The position numbers and the translations under genes are program-made. DNA of 64,000 nt from Xylocopa sonorina (Eukaryota; Arthropoda; Insecta; Hymenoptera; Apidae), in assembly GCF_050948175.1 (NCBI RefSeq), contig NW_027490120.1, forward strand, positions 1,116,001 through 1,180,000, given 5' to 3'. Shown in pieces: positions 29,070-39,032 of this stretch. How positions within the stretch are numbered: the stretch's first letter is position 1; each line of letters opens with the position of its first letter. The notes under the pieces were generated by a model, which was not told the DNA's origin, did no database searches, and saw only the letters and a list, made by a program, of their open reading frames with translations.

Positions 29070-32000
29070 CTATGCCCTGTCTCTTCTTCTCTTCGGTCGT
29101 CGGGTCCAGTGCTTTTCTTTTTTCTTCAAGATTTCTTCTGTTGTTTGTACCAATTCCTTGTAGGTGTGCTGGTTCAAAATTCCTGATGTCTCTGGCGGCC
29201 AATTGTTCTGTTGTTCTCTGTACTTAATATGCAGTTGTTCTCTTTCTGACTCATGTAGTCTGCAGTGGAAAATGGTGTGTACCGGTGTTTCTTCTGTACC
29301 GCAGTCACAATACTTGTTTGTTGATATTTTTGACTTGAACAAGTATTGCGCGAAGTCGCCGTGTCCTGATATGAATTGGACGATGTAGTGATTTAGATAC
29401 AGCCAGTTCATATCCATTCTGCTCCGCACGTCAGGCAGCAGACTGTACGTGTGTCTACCTGTATCGGAATCGTCCCATCGTTGTTGCCATAATGTCAGTA
29501 GATATGTTTCTATTTTGTTTATCGTTGTTTCAGCTTCGCTGCTGCTGGTATGTGTGTATTGTTCTATTTGGAATGATATTCCTTTCCTGATTTTGTATTT
29601 ATATGTTGCGCGTTGTATCGTCAGATCTATTGGCATTTCTCCTGCTATAACGTTTAGAGCGGCTGTTGATGTTGTCCTGTATGCTTTTGTTATTCGTAGT
29701 AGGGCGTTTCTCTGGGCTGCGTGTAATTTTTCCGTGTTTCCTTTTGTTAATCTGTCGCTCCAGGCTGCAGACGCGTATGTAACTATGGGTACGAAAACTC
29801 CCCTGTATAATACTTTTAGACACTTGTAATTTAATCCCCAGTCTCTCTTTGCTATTCTGGCAAGTGCGTTGAATTTCTTCTCGCACTTACTTTTCAGCTT
29901 TTCGACGTGGGTTCGTAGATATAAGCCTCTATCAAAATGTTTTTCCGATTTTCCGATTTTTATTGTTGGTGGTCTTTTGGGGTCGAGTATACCTTTGAAC
30001 AGTGTCATTTCCGTTTTAGATACTGATAATTGTAGTTTTTCGTTTTTGCACCAGTGTTCGATAAGTTCTATTGTTGCTTGTCCTTGTTTTTCTAACTCTA
30101 GTCGGCTGTTTCCGGATATTAGTACTAGGAGGTCGTCAGCGTATGCTACCGCCTCTATTCCTGAAATTCTTAGCAATCTGAGGATATCGTCAAAAACTAG
30201 TTTCCATAGGTGCGGGCCTAGGATAGATCCTTGCGGGCAGCCTTTCGTCACGTCCTTTGTTGTTTCCTGGGTTTCTCCTCGGAATTTTACACTGCGGTCT
30301 TGCAAGTAGTTTGCTATCGTCCGGTAGATGTTTTTCGGACATTGCCGCTCCTTTAGTTTGTGTAAAATACTTGGCCACCAAACGTTGTCAAAGGCACCTG
30401 CGATGTCGAATAAGATGGCCAGTACATATTTCTTGTTGCTCCTGGAAACTAGTTCTCGCATCTGTACTATTGCGTCCTCGGTTGATTTTCCTGTTGTGAA
30501 TCCATATTGGCGTTCCCATGCGAAGTCTTCTTTTTGAAAAGTTGGGGTTAGCTTTCGTACTAGTAGTTTCTCTAACGCCTTGCCAATCACTGGGAGCAGA
30601 CAGATCGGTCGGTACGATTTTGGGTTTGCTTCGTCCTTTTCAAGGTCCTTTAAGATAGCACGAATGTTCCCTATCTTCCAGATTTTCGGGAAGTAACCAT
30701 GTTTGAGACAGGCATTGAAGAGTTCGTTGAATTCTTGTTCTAGTGAGCTGTATGAGGCTTTCAGTATTTCGACTTCTATTCTATCTATTCCTGGCGCTTT
30801 TTTGTTCCTAAGGCTTCTTATTGCGGTGGCTATTTCACAGTTTGTAAAATTCTCTGTGTTCTCGGTGTTCGGAGCTTCTTGAATTGCGGACCTTATTTCT
30901 CTTTGTGAATCTGTGGTGTCGTCGTTGTCGTCGGGTACTAAGAACTGTAGAAATTTGCTGGCTGTATCATTCCATGTTAGTGTGTGTCCAGTTCCGGTTT
31001 CGCATGTCGCCAAGGCCCGTTCCGGTGTGATTTTCTGCATGCATAATTTATAAACTGTTCCCCAGGGTTTGGCGTTTCCTTTGTTCGTGACATATTTTTC
31101 CCAGCTCTCCTTCTTAGCTTTTCGGATTTCTGTTATGTATCTATTTCTTATTGAATGGTATTCTCCCTTTGCTTTTGCTCTTTTCTCGGTGTCTTTTGTT
31201 TGTTGAAGTATTTTCCGTTTTTTGTGTGTTTGTTTCTTCAGTTCTGTTAGGGCTCCAGTCCACCATGGTACAGTTACAGTGCGTGTTTTCCTGTGTCCGA
31301 GGGTTTTATTGCAGGTATTTATAATGCAGGCATGTATTGATCGTGCGGCTTCTTCTATATCTTCTTCTATATTGTTATTCCAGTTCTGCAGAGTTTCCTG
31401 TTTTTCTACTATTAATGTTTCGTGGAACTTTCTCCAATTAACTTTGTTTATCCGGAATCTCGGTGTTCTTGTGATCGTCGCTGTGTTGTCTGTGTTTGCT
31501 TCATTTGTCAGGCTGTATATTATTGCATTGTGGTCGCTGCTTGTCCAGTTCTCCTTTACCATCCAGGTCTCCATTAGCCGTGCTGCTGGGTATGTTACTA
31601 ACGTTATATCTATATTTGAGCTGCCTGTTGGTGATGAATATGTTGGTGGGTTTCTTGGTTCATTTATAACAATGAGGTTATTCCGTGCTATTAGTTGCTC
31701 GAGTTTTTCTCCTCGTTCGTCCGTTATGTTACTGTGCCAAAGTGGTGATTTGGCGTTTGCATCTGCTGCTATTATAACTTTTTCTCCTTTTAGCTGTGTA
31801 AGTATTGTTTGCAACTGCTCTAGATATATCTCGATTTCGTGGGAAAACTGAAAGTACATGTTCACGATATATATCCGTCCTAATTCACTGGTGATTTCGA
31901 TACAGACACAATGTTCGTTACTTAGATGCGCAATTTTTAATACTGTAAGTCTGTTTCTTCTTACGGCTATGGATGCCTGGACGGCGTGATTTTGGTTTTC

Positions 32001-32195
32001 TCCAGTTATGATGGTTGTGTTACTATTGAATCCAATGTGTTTCCCTTTCGGGTTGTAGGGTTCTTGCATTAGGAGAATATCTATATTCTTTTGGTTCATG
32101 AGTTTGTTGGTTTCCAAATTTACTACTTGTGTATTCCTCATGTTTAGTTGCAATATTCTAATCCTGTTTTTGTTTTGGTTTGTTCTACTGTCCAT
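29070..32195 (-). CDS. LINE ORF2: apurinic-type endonuclease plus reverse transcriptase
   Basis: 1041 residues, uninterrupted. Endonuclease, residues 12-230: LQLNMRN (N18), LLMQEPY (E45), AADANAKSPLWHS (D145, N147) and SSDHNAI (D221, H222), all catalytic-type motifs. Reverse transcriptase, about residues 455-740: NKKAPGIDRI, SYRPICLLPVIGKALEKL, LFDIAGAFDNVWW (D597), GCPQGSILGPHLW and AYADDLL (catalytic D687-D688). The C-terminus has CDC...H...HC (C963, C965, H973, H977, C978), a zinc-binding cluster usual in R1-type ORF2. It nicks the target and copies element RNA in place. Oddity: where most R1-clade RTs carry a YLG motif after the P.I.IG stretch (about residues 743-760), this protein passes directly from KSEKHF to DRGLYLRTHVEKL, suggesting a small in-frame loss. 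Confidence 0.93.
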   Translation of the reverse strand: MDSRTNQNKNRIRILQLNMRNTQVVNLETNKLMNQKNIDILLMQEPYNPKGKHIGFNSNTTIITGENQNHAVQASIAVRRNRLTVLKIAHLSNEHCVCIEITSELGRIYIVNMYFQFSHEIEIYLEQLQTILTQLKGEKVIIAADANAKSPLWHSNITDERGEKLEQLIARNNLIVINEPRNPPTYSSPTGSSNIDITLVTYPAARLMETWMVKENWTSSDHNAIIYSLTNEANTDNTATITRTPRFRINKVNWRKFHETLIVEKQETLQNWNNNIEEDIEEAARSIHACIINTCNKTLGHRKTRTVTVPWWTGALTELKKQTHKKRKILQQTKDTEKRAKAKGEYHSIRNRYITEIRKAKKESWEKYVTNKGNAKPWGTVYKLCMQKITPERALATCETGTGHTLTWNDTASKFLQFLVPDDNDDTTDSQREIRSAIQEAPNTENTENFTNCEIATAIRSLRNKKAPGIDRIEVEILKASYSSLEQEFNELFNACLKHGYFPKIWKIGNIRAILKDLEKDEANPKSYRPICLLPVIGKALEKLLVRKLTPTFQKEDFAWERQYGFTTGKSTEDAIVQMRELVSRSNKKYVLAILFDIAGAFDNVWWPSILHKLKERQCPKNIYRTIANYLQDRSVKFRGETQETTKDVTKGCPQGSILGPHLWKLVFDDILRLLRISGIEAVAYADDLLVLISGNSRLELEKQGQATIELIEHWCKNEKLQLSVSKTEMTLFKGILDPKRPPTIKIGKSEKHFDRGLYLRTHVEKLKSKCEKKFNALARIAKRDWGLNYKCLKVLYRGVFVPIVTYASAAWSDRLTKGNTEKLHAAQRNALLRITKAYRTTSTAALNVIAGEMPIDLTIQRATYKYKIRKGISFQIEQYTHTSSSEAETTINKIETYLLTLWQQRWDDSDTGRHTYSLLPDVRSRMDMNWLYLNHYIVQFISGHGDFAQYLFKSKISTNKYCDCGTEETPVHTIFHCRLHESEREQLHIKYREQQNNWPPETSGILNQHTYKELVQTTEEILKKKEKHWTRRPKRRRDRA

Positions 32196-33519
32196 AGTCA
32201 GTTCTTGAGAGTACTTGATTTATGGCAGTAATATGTGAGGGGCAGTCTTTGTCGGTGACGCTGTGGTTGTGTGTTTTTCCTGCCTTCTTGCAGTTCACGC
32301 ATGTTACTGGCTTGTTCTTGTTCGGACAGTTTTTAAAGGTATGGCCTGCCAGTGCACAGTGACCACAGATGTCGATTTCACTTCTGCAGTGTTTGGTTGT
32401 GTGGCCGTGTCCTTGACACTTATAACACCGCGTGGCTACGACGTAGTCTTGAACTTTGCAACACTGCCACATGATATACAGTCGTTCCTTTTTTATGAGT
32501 AGTTCTCTCACTTCTTTTGATGTCTCTAATACGATGTTGCAGCTGTTTTTATTATTCTTGTTTCCTGTTTTAAACGCGACTTTGGTTTGGTGCGAGTATT
32601 TCTTCTTTTCCTGGTCGTTGAAGTTCTGGTCGATGATGGTCTGCAGCGTTTCTTTATCGTCTTCAATTCTCGGTGCGCCATATATTATGACGCGTGGACT
32701 CCTTTTTGTGGGTACGTCAACTAGTAAGCCTGCCGTTTTGAGTTTCTCGTTTTTAATTAATGTCTGCACATTACTCAATTTAGCTGTTTCGACGATTACA
32801 GCATTTCCTTGCACTTTCCTGAGGTTTTTCACGTGTAGGTTGTCTTCTTTTGGCGAGATCAGCTTTATCAAGGCCTGTTTTGTTTCTTCGCTGTTTGTGT
32901 ATTTTGATGTATCCGTTGGTCGTACAAGGACGACTTTTGGAGGGTCCTGCTTGAGGTTAGAAAGTTCCGCAACTTTCGACTTAATTCCGAGTCGTTCCGC
33001 ATACGTCATTTTCTGCGGCTGGGTTGCGGCTGCTGCCATCGCTTTTCTTTCGTCGGCGACGAAGTCCTTCCTTTGCTTCCTATTTTCCCACTTCAGGGCT
33101 TCTAGTTGGCCTTCAAGTCTGCTGTTCATCAGCAGTGATTCCTGCAGTAGGTTCTGTAGATTTCCTATTTTATTTAACAGGTATCTGGTGGTGCCCTGTT
33201 TGATTCCGTTGTCCGGGTTGGTGAGGTGGTTAATTATCTTCTGCTGTATTTCCTCTGCTTTGACCTTGATGCTGTGGATAGTTCCGCTGGGGGGGTTGTC
33301 CGTTTCCATTTCCCGGTCGCTTTCCTTGTTGACATCTCCGTGCAATTCCACTGCGGCTGCCTTTTTTCCTCGTTGGCCGTCCTTCTCGTTCCTCTTTTGC
33401 AGTCGTTCTATGTCCGTCTCCGTTTCCGAGGGGAGTCTTCTTTTCCGCACATGTTTTCCCTTCTTGTTATATTTTTCAATTGTTAAATCCCTTTCCGTAT
33501 CTGATGTATCTCCTTCCAT
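32185..33519 (-). CDS. LINE ORF1: gag-like nucleic-acid-binding protein with three CCHC zinc knuckles
   Basis: Reads 444 residues from ATG 33519-33517. The frame is open further upstream to 33657, but only non-ATG codons occur there. Order: a basic Lys/Arg-rich N-terminus; a predicted coiled-coil segment around residues 114-162 with regular Leu spacing; a central region with VLVRPTDTSKY and PRVIIYGAP, typical of R1-type gag; then knuckles C365-C368-H373-C378, C385-C388-H393-C398 and a longer third one at C407-C410-H419-C426. Such proteins bind the element RNA and form the ribonucleoprotein used for retrotransposition. The stop codon lies inside the start of ORF2. Confidence 0.88.
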   Translation of the reverse strand: MEGDTSDTERDLTIEKYNKKGKHVRKRRLPSETETDIERLQKRNEKDGQRGKKAAAVELHGDVNKESDREMETDNPPSGTIHSIKVKAEEIQQKIINHLTNPDNGIKQGTTRYLLNKIGNLQNLLQESLLMNSRLEGQLEALKWENRKQRKDFVADERKAMAAAATQPQKMTYAERLGIKSKVAELSNLKQDPPKVVLVRPTDTSKYTNSEETKQALIKLISPKEDNLHVKNLRKVQGNAVIVETAKLSNVQTLIKNEKLKTAGLLVDVPTKRSPRVIIYGAPRIEDDKETLQTIIDQNFNDQEKKKYSHQTKVAFKTGNKNNKNSCNIVLETSKEVRELLIKKERLYIMWQCCKVQDYVVATRCYKCQGHGHTTKHCRSEIDICGHCALAGHTFKNCPNKNKPVTCVNCKKAGKTHNHSVTDKDCPSHITAINQVLSRTDYGQ

Positions 33520-33586
33520 TGTTGATTTCCCGTGCGTGGTCACTATTTCCACACTCCGCGTGGTGGCGTTGGCGTAGTTGACGCGT

Positions 33587-33624
33587 CCAAGATGGCGGCC
33601 AAGATGGCGTCCAATATGGCCGCC
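33587..33624. promoter_or_regulatory. Three tandem YY1/Pho-type motifs in the LINE 5' UTR, 12-bp period
   Basis: Plus-strand matches to CCAAGATGGCG or CCAATATGGCC begin at 33587, 33599 and 33611, exactly 12 bp apart. The sense strand of the element reads GCCATCTTGG or GCCATATTGG. The core GCCAT is the Pho/YY1 core. They lie about 70-105 nt upstream of the ORF1 ATG. Binding is inferred from motif only. Confidence 0.5.
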
Positions 33625-34004
33625 TAACCTGTCACTTACTGGATCAGAAAAGTGAACTTACCTTTGCTGTCTTGCACTGGATCTCTGATCTGTTTACACC
33701 AAATTGTAGCCGGCGTTGTTCCGCTTCTTTTGGTATATAAATATTGGCTGGGACGTCAGGCGGTTCCGTGCTTCAGGCTGCGAAAAGTTGGCGTGGGTCG
33801 ATCGACGCGCCGGGAGCGTCCGACACCGATTTTTCCACCTTTTCTATTCACAGGCACTGAATTTCACTGAAATTAATATCACTGATCGTTCACAACCACT
33901 AGATAACCACTTAGAAACACTCGTTTATAATTTCCTGACGGATTTTACACTGAAAACACGAAATTACTACGGAGCGACGTGAAGCGCGTCTGTCCTCGAC
34001 CGAT

Positions 34005-34017
34005 CCAAGATGGCGTC
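34005..34017. promoter_or_regulatory. Fourth YY1/Pho-type motif at the extreme 5' end of the LINE
   Basis: CCAAGATGGCGTC on the plus strand, identical to the motif at 33599-33611. If the element starts at 34019, the site occupies +3 to +15 of the transcript, the position class where mammalian L1 carries its YY1 site. Function is inferred. Confidence 0.45.
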
Positions 34018-34019
34018 TC

Positions 34020-34035
34020 GGCCAAAAAGGACAGT
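34020..34035. repeat. 16-bp direct repeat, right copy: target-site duplication of the LINE
   Basis: Second exact copy of GGCCAAAAAGGACAGT, immediately outside the 5' end of the element. Confidence 0.75.
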
Positions 34036-34429
34036 CGTCCCTCGCGTTTCGTTTGAAAGGGCGTTGGCCCGCGCTTTCCACGCTTTCCGCGCGCCCTGCC
34101 GCGGTGGAGCGCGGTTCCGCCGCGCCGCAATTGTGACCGTCGTCGAGGACTCTTGGACGCGGCCACCGAGGAGGAGGACGTGCACGCGCGTCGATCCACG
34201 CGCTCGACGAACGGAGATGCATGTGCACGCGCGGCTGCCAGGGGATGTGAGTTCACCGTAGATAGTACCGTTTTTCCTTCCCGCGGGTCTTGTTCGTCGC
34301 TTCTTTTTCGGGGGACGATCGTGTGCGCGTCTACGACGCTTCGAATTCGAGGCTCGTCGCCAGCTCTACGCGGCATTCCTCCGTGTCCCCCGCATGACTT
34401 CCTGTAGTGCGATTAGTTGGTGGGTTCGT

Positions 34430-34485
<56 letters not shown>

Positions 34486-35587
34486 TCGTGTGCACGTGCA
34501 TGTACCAATACCGATGCGAGGGTATGGATTCCGTCGAACGTTTTCGATGGTGATCGCCGGTGGTCTTCGTTCGTTTCACTTTTCTAATCGTATTCCTGGC
34601 ATGTCGATAGTTTGACCTCGATTCCGTGGACGCGGAGGCGCGCGCCCGCGCCATTCTCACCCATTGGAATTCCGTGAAATCGAGTACGTACCTCTCGTCT
34701 GGTGTACTTTCTTCGTCGATCCAGCCAAGTGTGCTCTCTGCATGGAACCACTCTTTCTTCCGCCTGTTGCACGTACGTACGTGCGATTCGCGATGGTCGA
34801 TCGGTTTAAAAAGCATGCGAGATCTTGCTGTTCTTCGTGTCGCGTGAAGATTTTCCAGAAAATTGCACTCTATCCGATCTCTGTTTAACGATCTCGTAAA
34901 TCTAGTGCTACTGGAATTAACAGAAGAGGACACACGACTATTGGCCCTCTATTAAACGTCCACGTTTGCAATCGCTATGTCACACTTCTCTACGATCGAA
35001 CGCGGACGCGTTGAACGCAACAACGCGACGCAATGGAGTCCACGAAATTGACCGTTTAAAATCATCGAGACGCAATGGTATCGCGCGCTCAGGGAATCGT
35101 ATTAATTCACGACTTCCTCCAGCCGTATTCCGGATGTGCATGCGAGATCACGTCCGGTTTTAGCGGTGGTTTTCCGGCGTCACGTACGTGGTTCACCGGA
35201 CGGAATGAAATTTCTAATCCCCGTTGGCTTTATACGGTCATGCTCGTTATTCATTCGCGTTGTTCCCAGCTCGATCATTTTCCAATCGGCATCGCGCGAT
35301 TAATTCGCGATTACCATCGAGCCACTCCGTCGTTGCTCGAATTGTATTCAAATTCGGGGATAATTCTTCCCCGCCGCGTTGAACGGGATTTAATGACCGT
35401 GGTGGACGCGCGGCAGAATTTTGCAGAGCGTAATTCGACGACGAGGGAGACCACCGAGCCCGTCGACTCGTCCTTAACTCGCCCACCAGCTCCGTGGCTC
35501 GATGGAAATAAAATTGAGCTTGTGTGTTGCAGATCTCTCGCTACTGAAGATTCGACGGCTGATGCGAGTGGTTGCATAAGATAGGCA
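34036..35587. other. Non-coding stretch between the LINE and mir-993
   Basis: No exon is recognised. The segment holds a (GA)n tract and CpG-rich sequence. It may contain the promoter or 5' part of the mir-993 primary transcript, but no start site can be pointed to. Confidence 0.45.
34431..34481. repeat. (GA)n microsatellite, about 51 bp
   Basis: A near-perfect GA run with one ATA interruption, directly visible. It lies about 1.1 kb upstream of mir-993. Confidence 0.95.
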
Positions 35588-35672
35588 CATTCGTGATCTA
35601 CCCTGTAGATCCGGGCTTTTGTAGAATTGTAAATATCAGAAGCTCGTCTCTACAGGTATCTTACGGATGACA
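35588..35672 (+). ncRNA. mir-993: mir-993 precursor (mir-10 family, Hox-linked)
   Basis: The 5p arm at 35598-35620 begins CTACCCTGTAGATCCGGG; the 3p arm at 35639-35661 begins GAAGCTCGTCTCTACAGG and ends GTATCT. The 3p arm agrees with insect miR-993-3p as I know it. The 5p arm resembles miR-993-5p, with the mir-10-like core TACCCTGTAGATCCG. The arms pair through CTGTAGA / TCTACAG and GGGCTTTTG / CAGAAGCTC with a loop of about 18 nt, so the plus strand is the transcribed one. miR-993 is an arthropod Hox-cluster microRNA found near Hox3/zen. Here it lies about 30 kb from zen on the opposite strand. Exact hairpin ends are estimates. Confidence 0.93.
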
Positions 35673-38600
35673 TGCCACGCGACTCTAGATTGCAATGCAT
35701 GGCGGCGCATTCGAGAGAATCGGCGTCCATTGGAGGGCGTTTAGTTTTAGAGCCAACCAGCTGTGTGCGTCTGCGAGCAATGTATAGCGCGTTTAAAGCG
35801 ATACGATGTTTTCTGCGTTAGATTGTTGAGAATATATTGGCGATTGATGTGTTTGTCGATAGAATAGGCTGCGTTGTCGATAGGCTTCGAGCGTTTAATA
35901 TAGCTGTACTTTTAAGGGTTCTGTATGTAGATAATTTATGCTGTAATTTGTTAATGAATAACACATGTTGATGTGTTTGATGTTAACGTTATATAATTAA
36001 GAATTAACACGTGTTTATGTATACGGATATAATGTAAAAATAAATCTGTATGAAATTGAAGGAGAAATTGCTTCGATTACTTTACTCACCCCATTCCTAG
36101 AGATTTTAAATCGCATAAGAAATAATTGAATAGTAAGAAATTCTGCAATAGTAATTATAATAAAAAATTATATCTTTCGCAAATTGATTAATGCGAACAC
36201 GTAGTATCAAGTTAAGCGACACCATTTCATTTGGCAGTCTATCAATTTGGAACTTGTCCCCTATTGGAAATTAACGAAACTGTTACCTTATATCTCTTCG
36301 TCGATACGGAAGAGACCTGCACATCGACGTATCGATCGCAGATTCCGACTTTATCAGCTAAAGAAATGTTTCGAAAACACTTTACTACCAGAAAAATTCG
36401 CAAATTTCACCAAGCTTTTTATCATAAAAGATCTAATATCAACTCGACGAGAAATTCCATCGATTTACATTTTGCAGTATTAGAAATTAAGAAAATATAC
36501 TGACTAGCAAATGTTTTTGGCAAAACAACGCAACCCATGGTCAAATCTACCAACGCAGAAGGCCACTAGATGACAGCACGATGCTAACTCGAACTTACCC
36601 CTAAGCCAAGAAACTACCACTAAAAAGCAGCCTACCAACTGTTGTAATCTTAAATCTACACAGGAACACCGAAACTCCCTTCACCCCTTAATCGTCTAAC
36701 GAAATCAACATCGCTGCTCGCAGCGAACTTATCTACCCAGCCAGGCTCACCGATTCGTCGTAATTGCCAGCGTAAAAGTTCTTCCCTTTAAACACGCTTA
36801 CCACTGTGGTTGGTTTCAAAATTAGCCGACCTACTTCCCATCGCGTCGTCATTATCCTCGGTGCACCGGCTTATCGCGATCCGGAGCATCTGTGTCCGGC
36901 GTTCCCAAGGCGGGTGCTGGCGGCGGGCGTCGTAGACGGGCGTCAGCCCGTGGCGTACGCGTTCACGGTCGTCCTGGAAAAGAAAAGGAGAGAAAAAGAA
37001 GAGAAAAAGGACGTGGAACACGTTCACGAAAAGGCGAATGATAAGCGGATCCGGAGCGCGTGAAAGCCGGGCCAGGTTTCGATGCCGCGATAGCACGGTT
37101 TTTCAAGCGAATTTTACTGGCTCGGTTTTGCGTTCAGCCGGAAGGGAGGTGATATTGATTGCGTTGGCCCTTGCTATCTTCTGTACCGCGTGCGATGATA
37201 AAGTGGACGATGTGGACACTGTTTGTACAGCTCGGATGAGGATTAACAGCGCGGAGTTTGTGCTCTCGCAGTGTGAACTCTGCGTTTGATTTATATTTAA
37301 ATGTATGTTGACGAAGGTAACAATTAACCCTTCCAGGGCCGAGTTATTAATTACCAGGCTATTCCTACCAACAATATCTTTTTCAACCCGAAGTTTATAA
37401 ATTCAGGGTAATTCCTCATCAAAGAGATATCGCGTGCTTCGAAGGGAAGGTGGAAAACAGCCGATGGAAGAGTTGCACGTTAATAGCGAACGACGGAAAC
37501 TATTTCTATCGGCTGTCCAGTCCCGTCACGGCAATTAGCAGAGTACCTGCACGTGCTGATAAATCCTCTCGTGGCGGGAGCGCGACTTATTTATGATCAT
37601 CCTCGACCCGGAGCCGGCCGAAAGGGTTAAAGGCGAAACAATGCGCCGGTCGACATTGTTTTGATGCGGTCAGAGCTGAGGAGGATCGCTGAAAGGTTCC
37701 CCAGGCCGTTTTCTCGACGTGTGCCAGTTTCCCAAAAGGGTGGATTCGATGGGAAATCCACGCCACGGCACTTTCTCTTTGTACGTAAATTGCCGATAGA
37801 AAGACACGCCTGGCCTGTGGCCGATGTTCTTGGAACTCGAAGTGAACCGATCGAGTCGGGGAGAAGATCGACAGTTGCACTTTTCGGTAGAAATTGACGA
37901 TTTTAGATAAAACAGACCCTTCTGTCGAGATTTTTTCGATTAAAAATATAACGTTGAGATGTAATTTAGTTAATTGAAGCATCAATATAATTTATGGAAC
38001 ATCCGGACGCGGTGATCGCCCTAACACAACAATGATAACGGTAACTGGTATGAATGGACGATCGGCTCTCACCGATTCCTCATTTCAGATCGAGGAGCCG
38101 CATGTATTTACATCGAAATACCCCGAGCGTTCCTCGTAGAAGGGTATGGTAATCTGAATCCAGTTCAAGAAGTTGTCAATCATCACCAGCGAGCGGGAAC
38201 CTCTTAGGAAGAGATAGGAGCTTCCTGAACGAGGTGAGGATGGATAGTCGTATTTCCCTATCTTGATTCTTGTTAGATAACTTCCCGTTTAAGATTCGTA
38301 ATATCGTCAACAATCCCTTTCAACGTCGCTGCCGAGTGCTACCAATAAATCAGCATCGTCCTCCGCCATTCTTTCGCGCCTTAATACCACCGCCATTAGA
38401 ACGTTCGGAAAAACCAAGAAAGTAATCAAGACGCATCGAAGCGTATCATTGTCTCGAATATCTCTCGCTGAAATAAAGTAGCAAACTCTTGAATTTTTCT
38501 TTACAAAGTAAAACTATCGAGGTAGCTAAATATTCTTGAAATCCTCGATTGTCGACTCGTTCAGATGTTTCCTTCCATCGTGCTCATCACGATTGCAACG

Positions 38601-39007
38601 ATAGTTGGAAGTGGATCGAAGTTCTCGGGGTGCACGATAACGGTAACCGTAACGTCGTCGTCCTGGCGGAGGAGCCCAGCCACCGTGTTCATGATCAGAA
38701 GAGCGGCAGCATCCTGGTCCTCCCTTTAGTAGTCTCATACCACTAGCGTATACCCTTACTATGGTACCCCTGCCGGCGCGGTGCTAGCCGTGACACGAGA
38801 ATGTGATTAATGATCGCGACGTAGAGCCATGCACCGTACACCGCCACCCCTCACTCTTTTCCCTCTCCCGCCTCGCGTCGACTATGCTCTTCCCTGGCAC
38901 GGCCACCGCGTTTTCTCTTCCCTCCGGTATCGTTTTCTGTTTCAGCAACCCCTGCTGCTGCCGCTGACGTCGCCGCCGCCGTTGCCGCCGCTGCTGCAAC
39001 CGGCCCA

Positions 39008-39032
39008 CCTCTCTCTCTCTCTCTCTCTCTCT
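39008..39032. repeat. (CT)n microsatellite, about 25 bp
   Basis: Perfect CT run next to a CTG/CCG-rich imperfect triplet tract at about 38955-39000. Confidence 0.9.

Larger units (their letters stand above)
28641..34019 (-). mobile_element. Full-length R1-clade non-LTR retrotransposon (LINE)
   Basis: About 5.38 kb on the minus strand between two copies of a 16-bp repeat. In element sense it holds a 5' UTR of about 500 nt, ORF1 (33519-32185), ORF2 (32195-29070, overlapping ORF1 by 11 nt) and a 3' UTR of about 430 nt. R1-clade placement rests on the APE-type endonuclease at the ORF2 N-terminus, the RT with AYADDLLVL, the C-terminal CxC...HxxxHC cluster, and a gag-like ORF1 with three CCHC knuckles. 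No poly(A) tail is seen at the 3' end, which occurs in this clade. Neither ORF has a stop or frameshift, so the insertion is probably recent. The outer limits depend on the flanking repeat being the target duplication. Confidence 0.88.

Noticed and set aside
32456..33577. 373-codon plus-strand frame (and 31222-31851)
   Set aside because: Antisense to LINE ORF1 and ORF2, with Phe/Ser/Cys-rich shadow composition.
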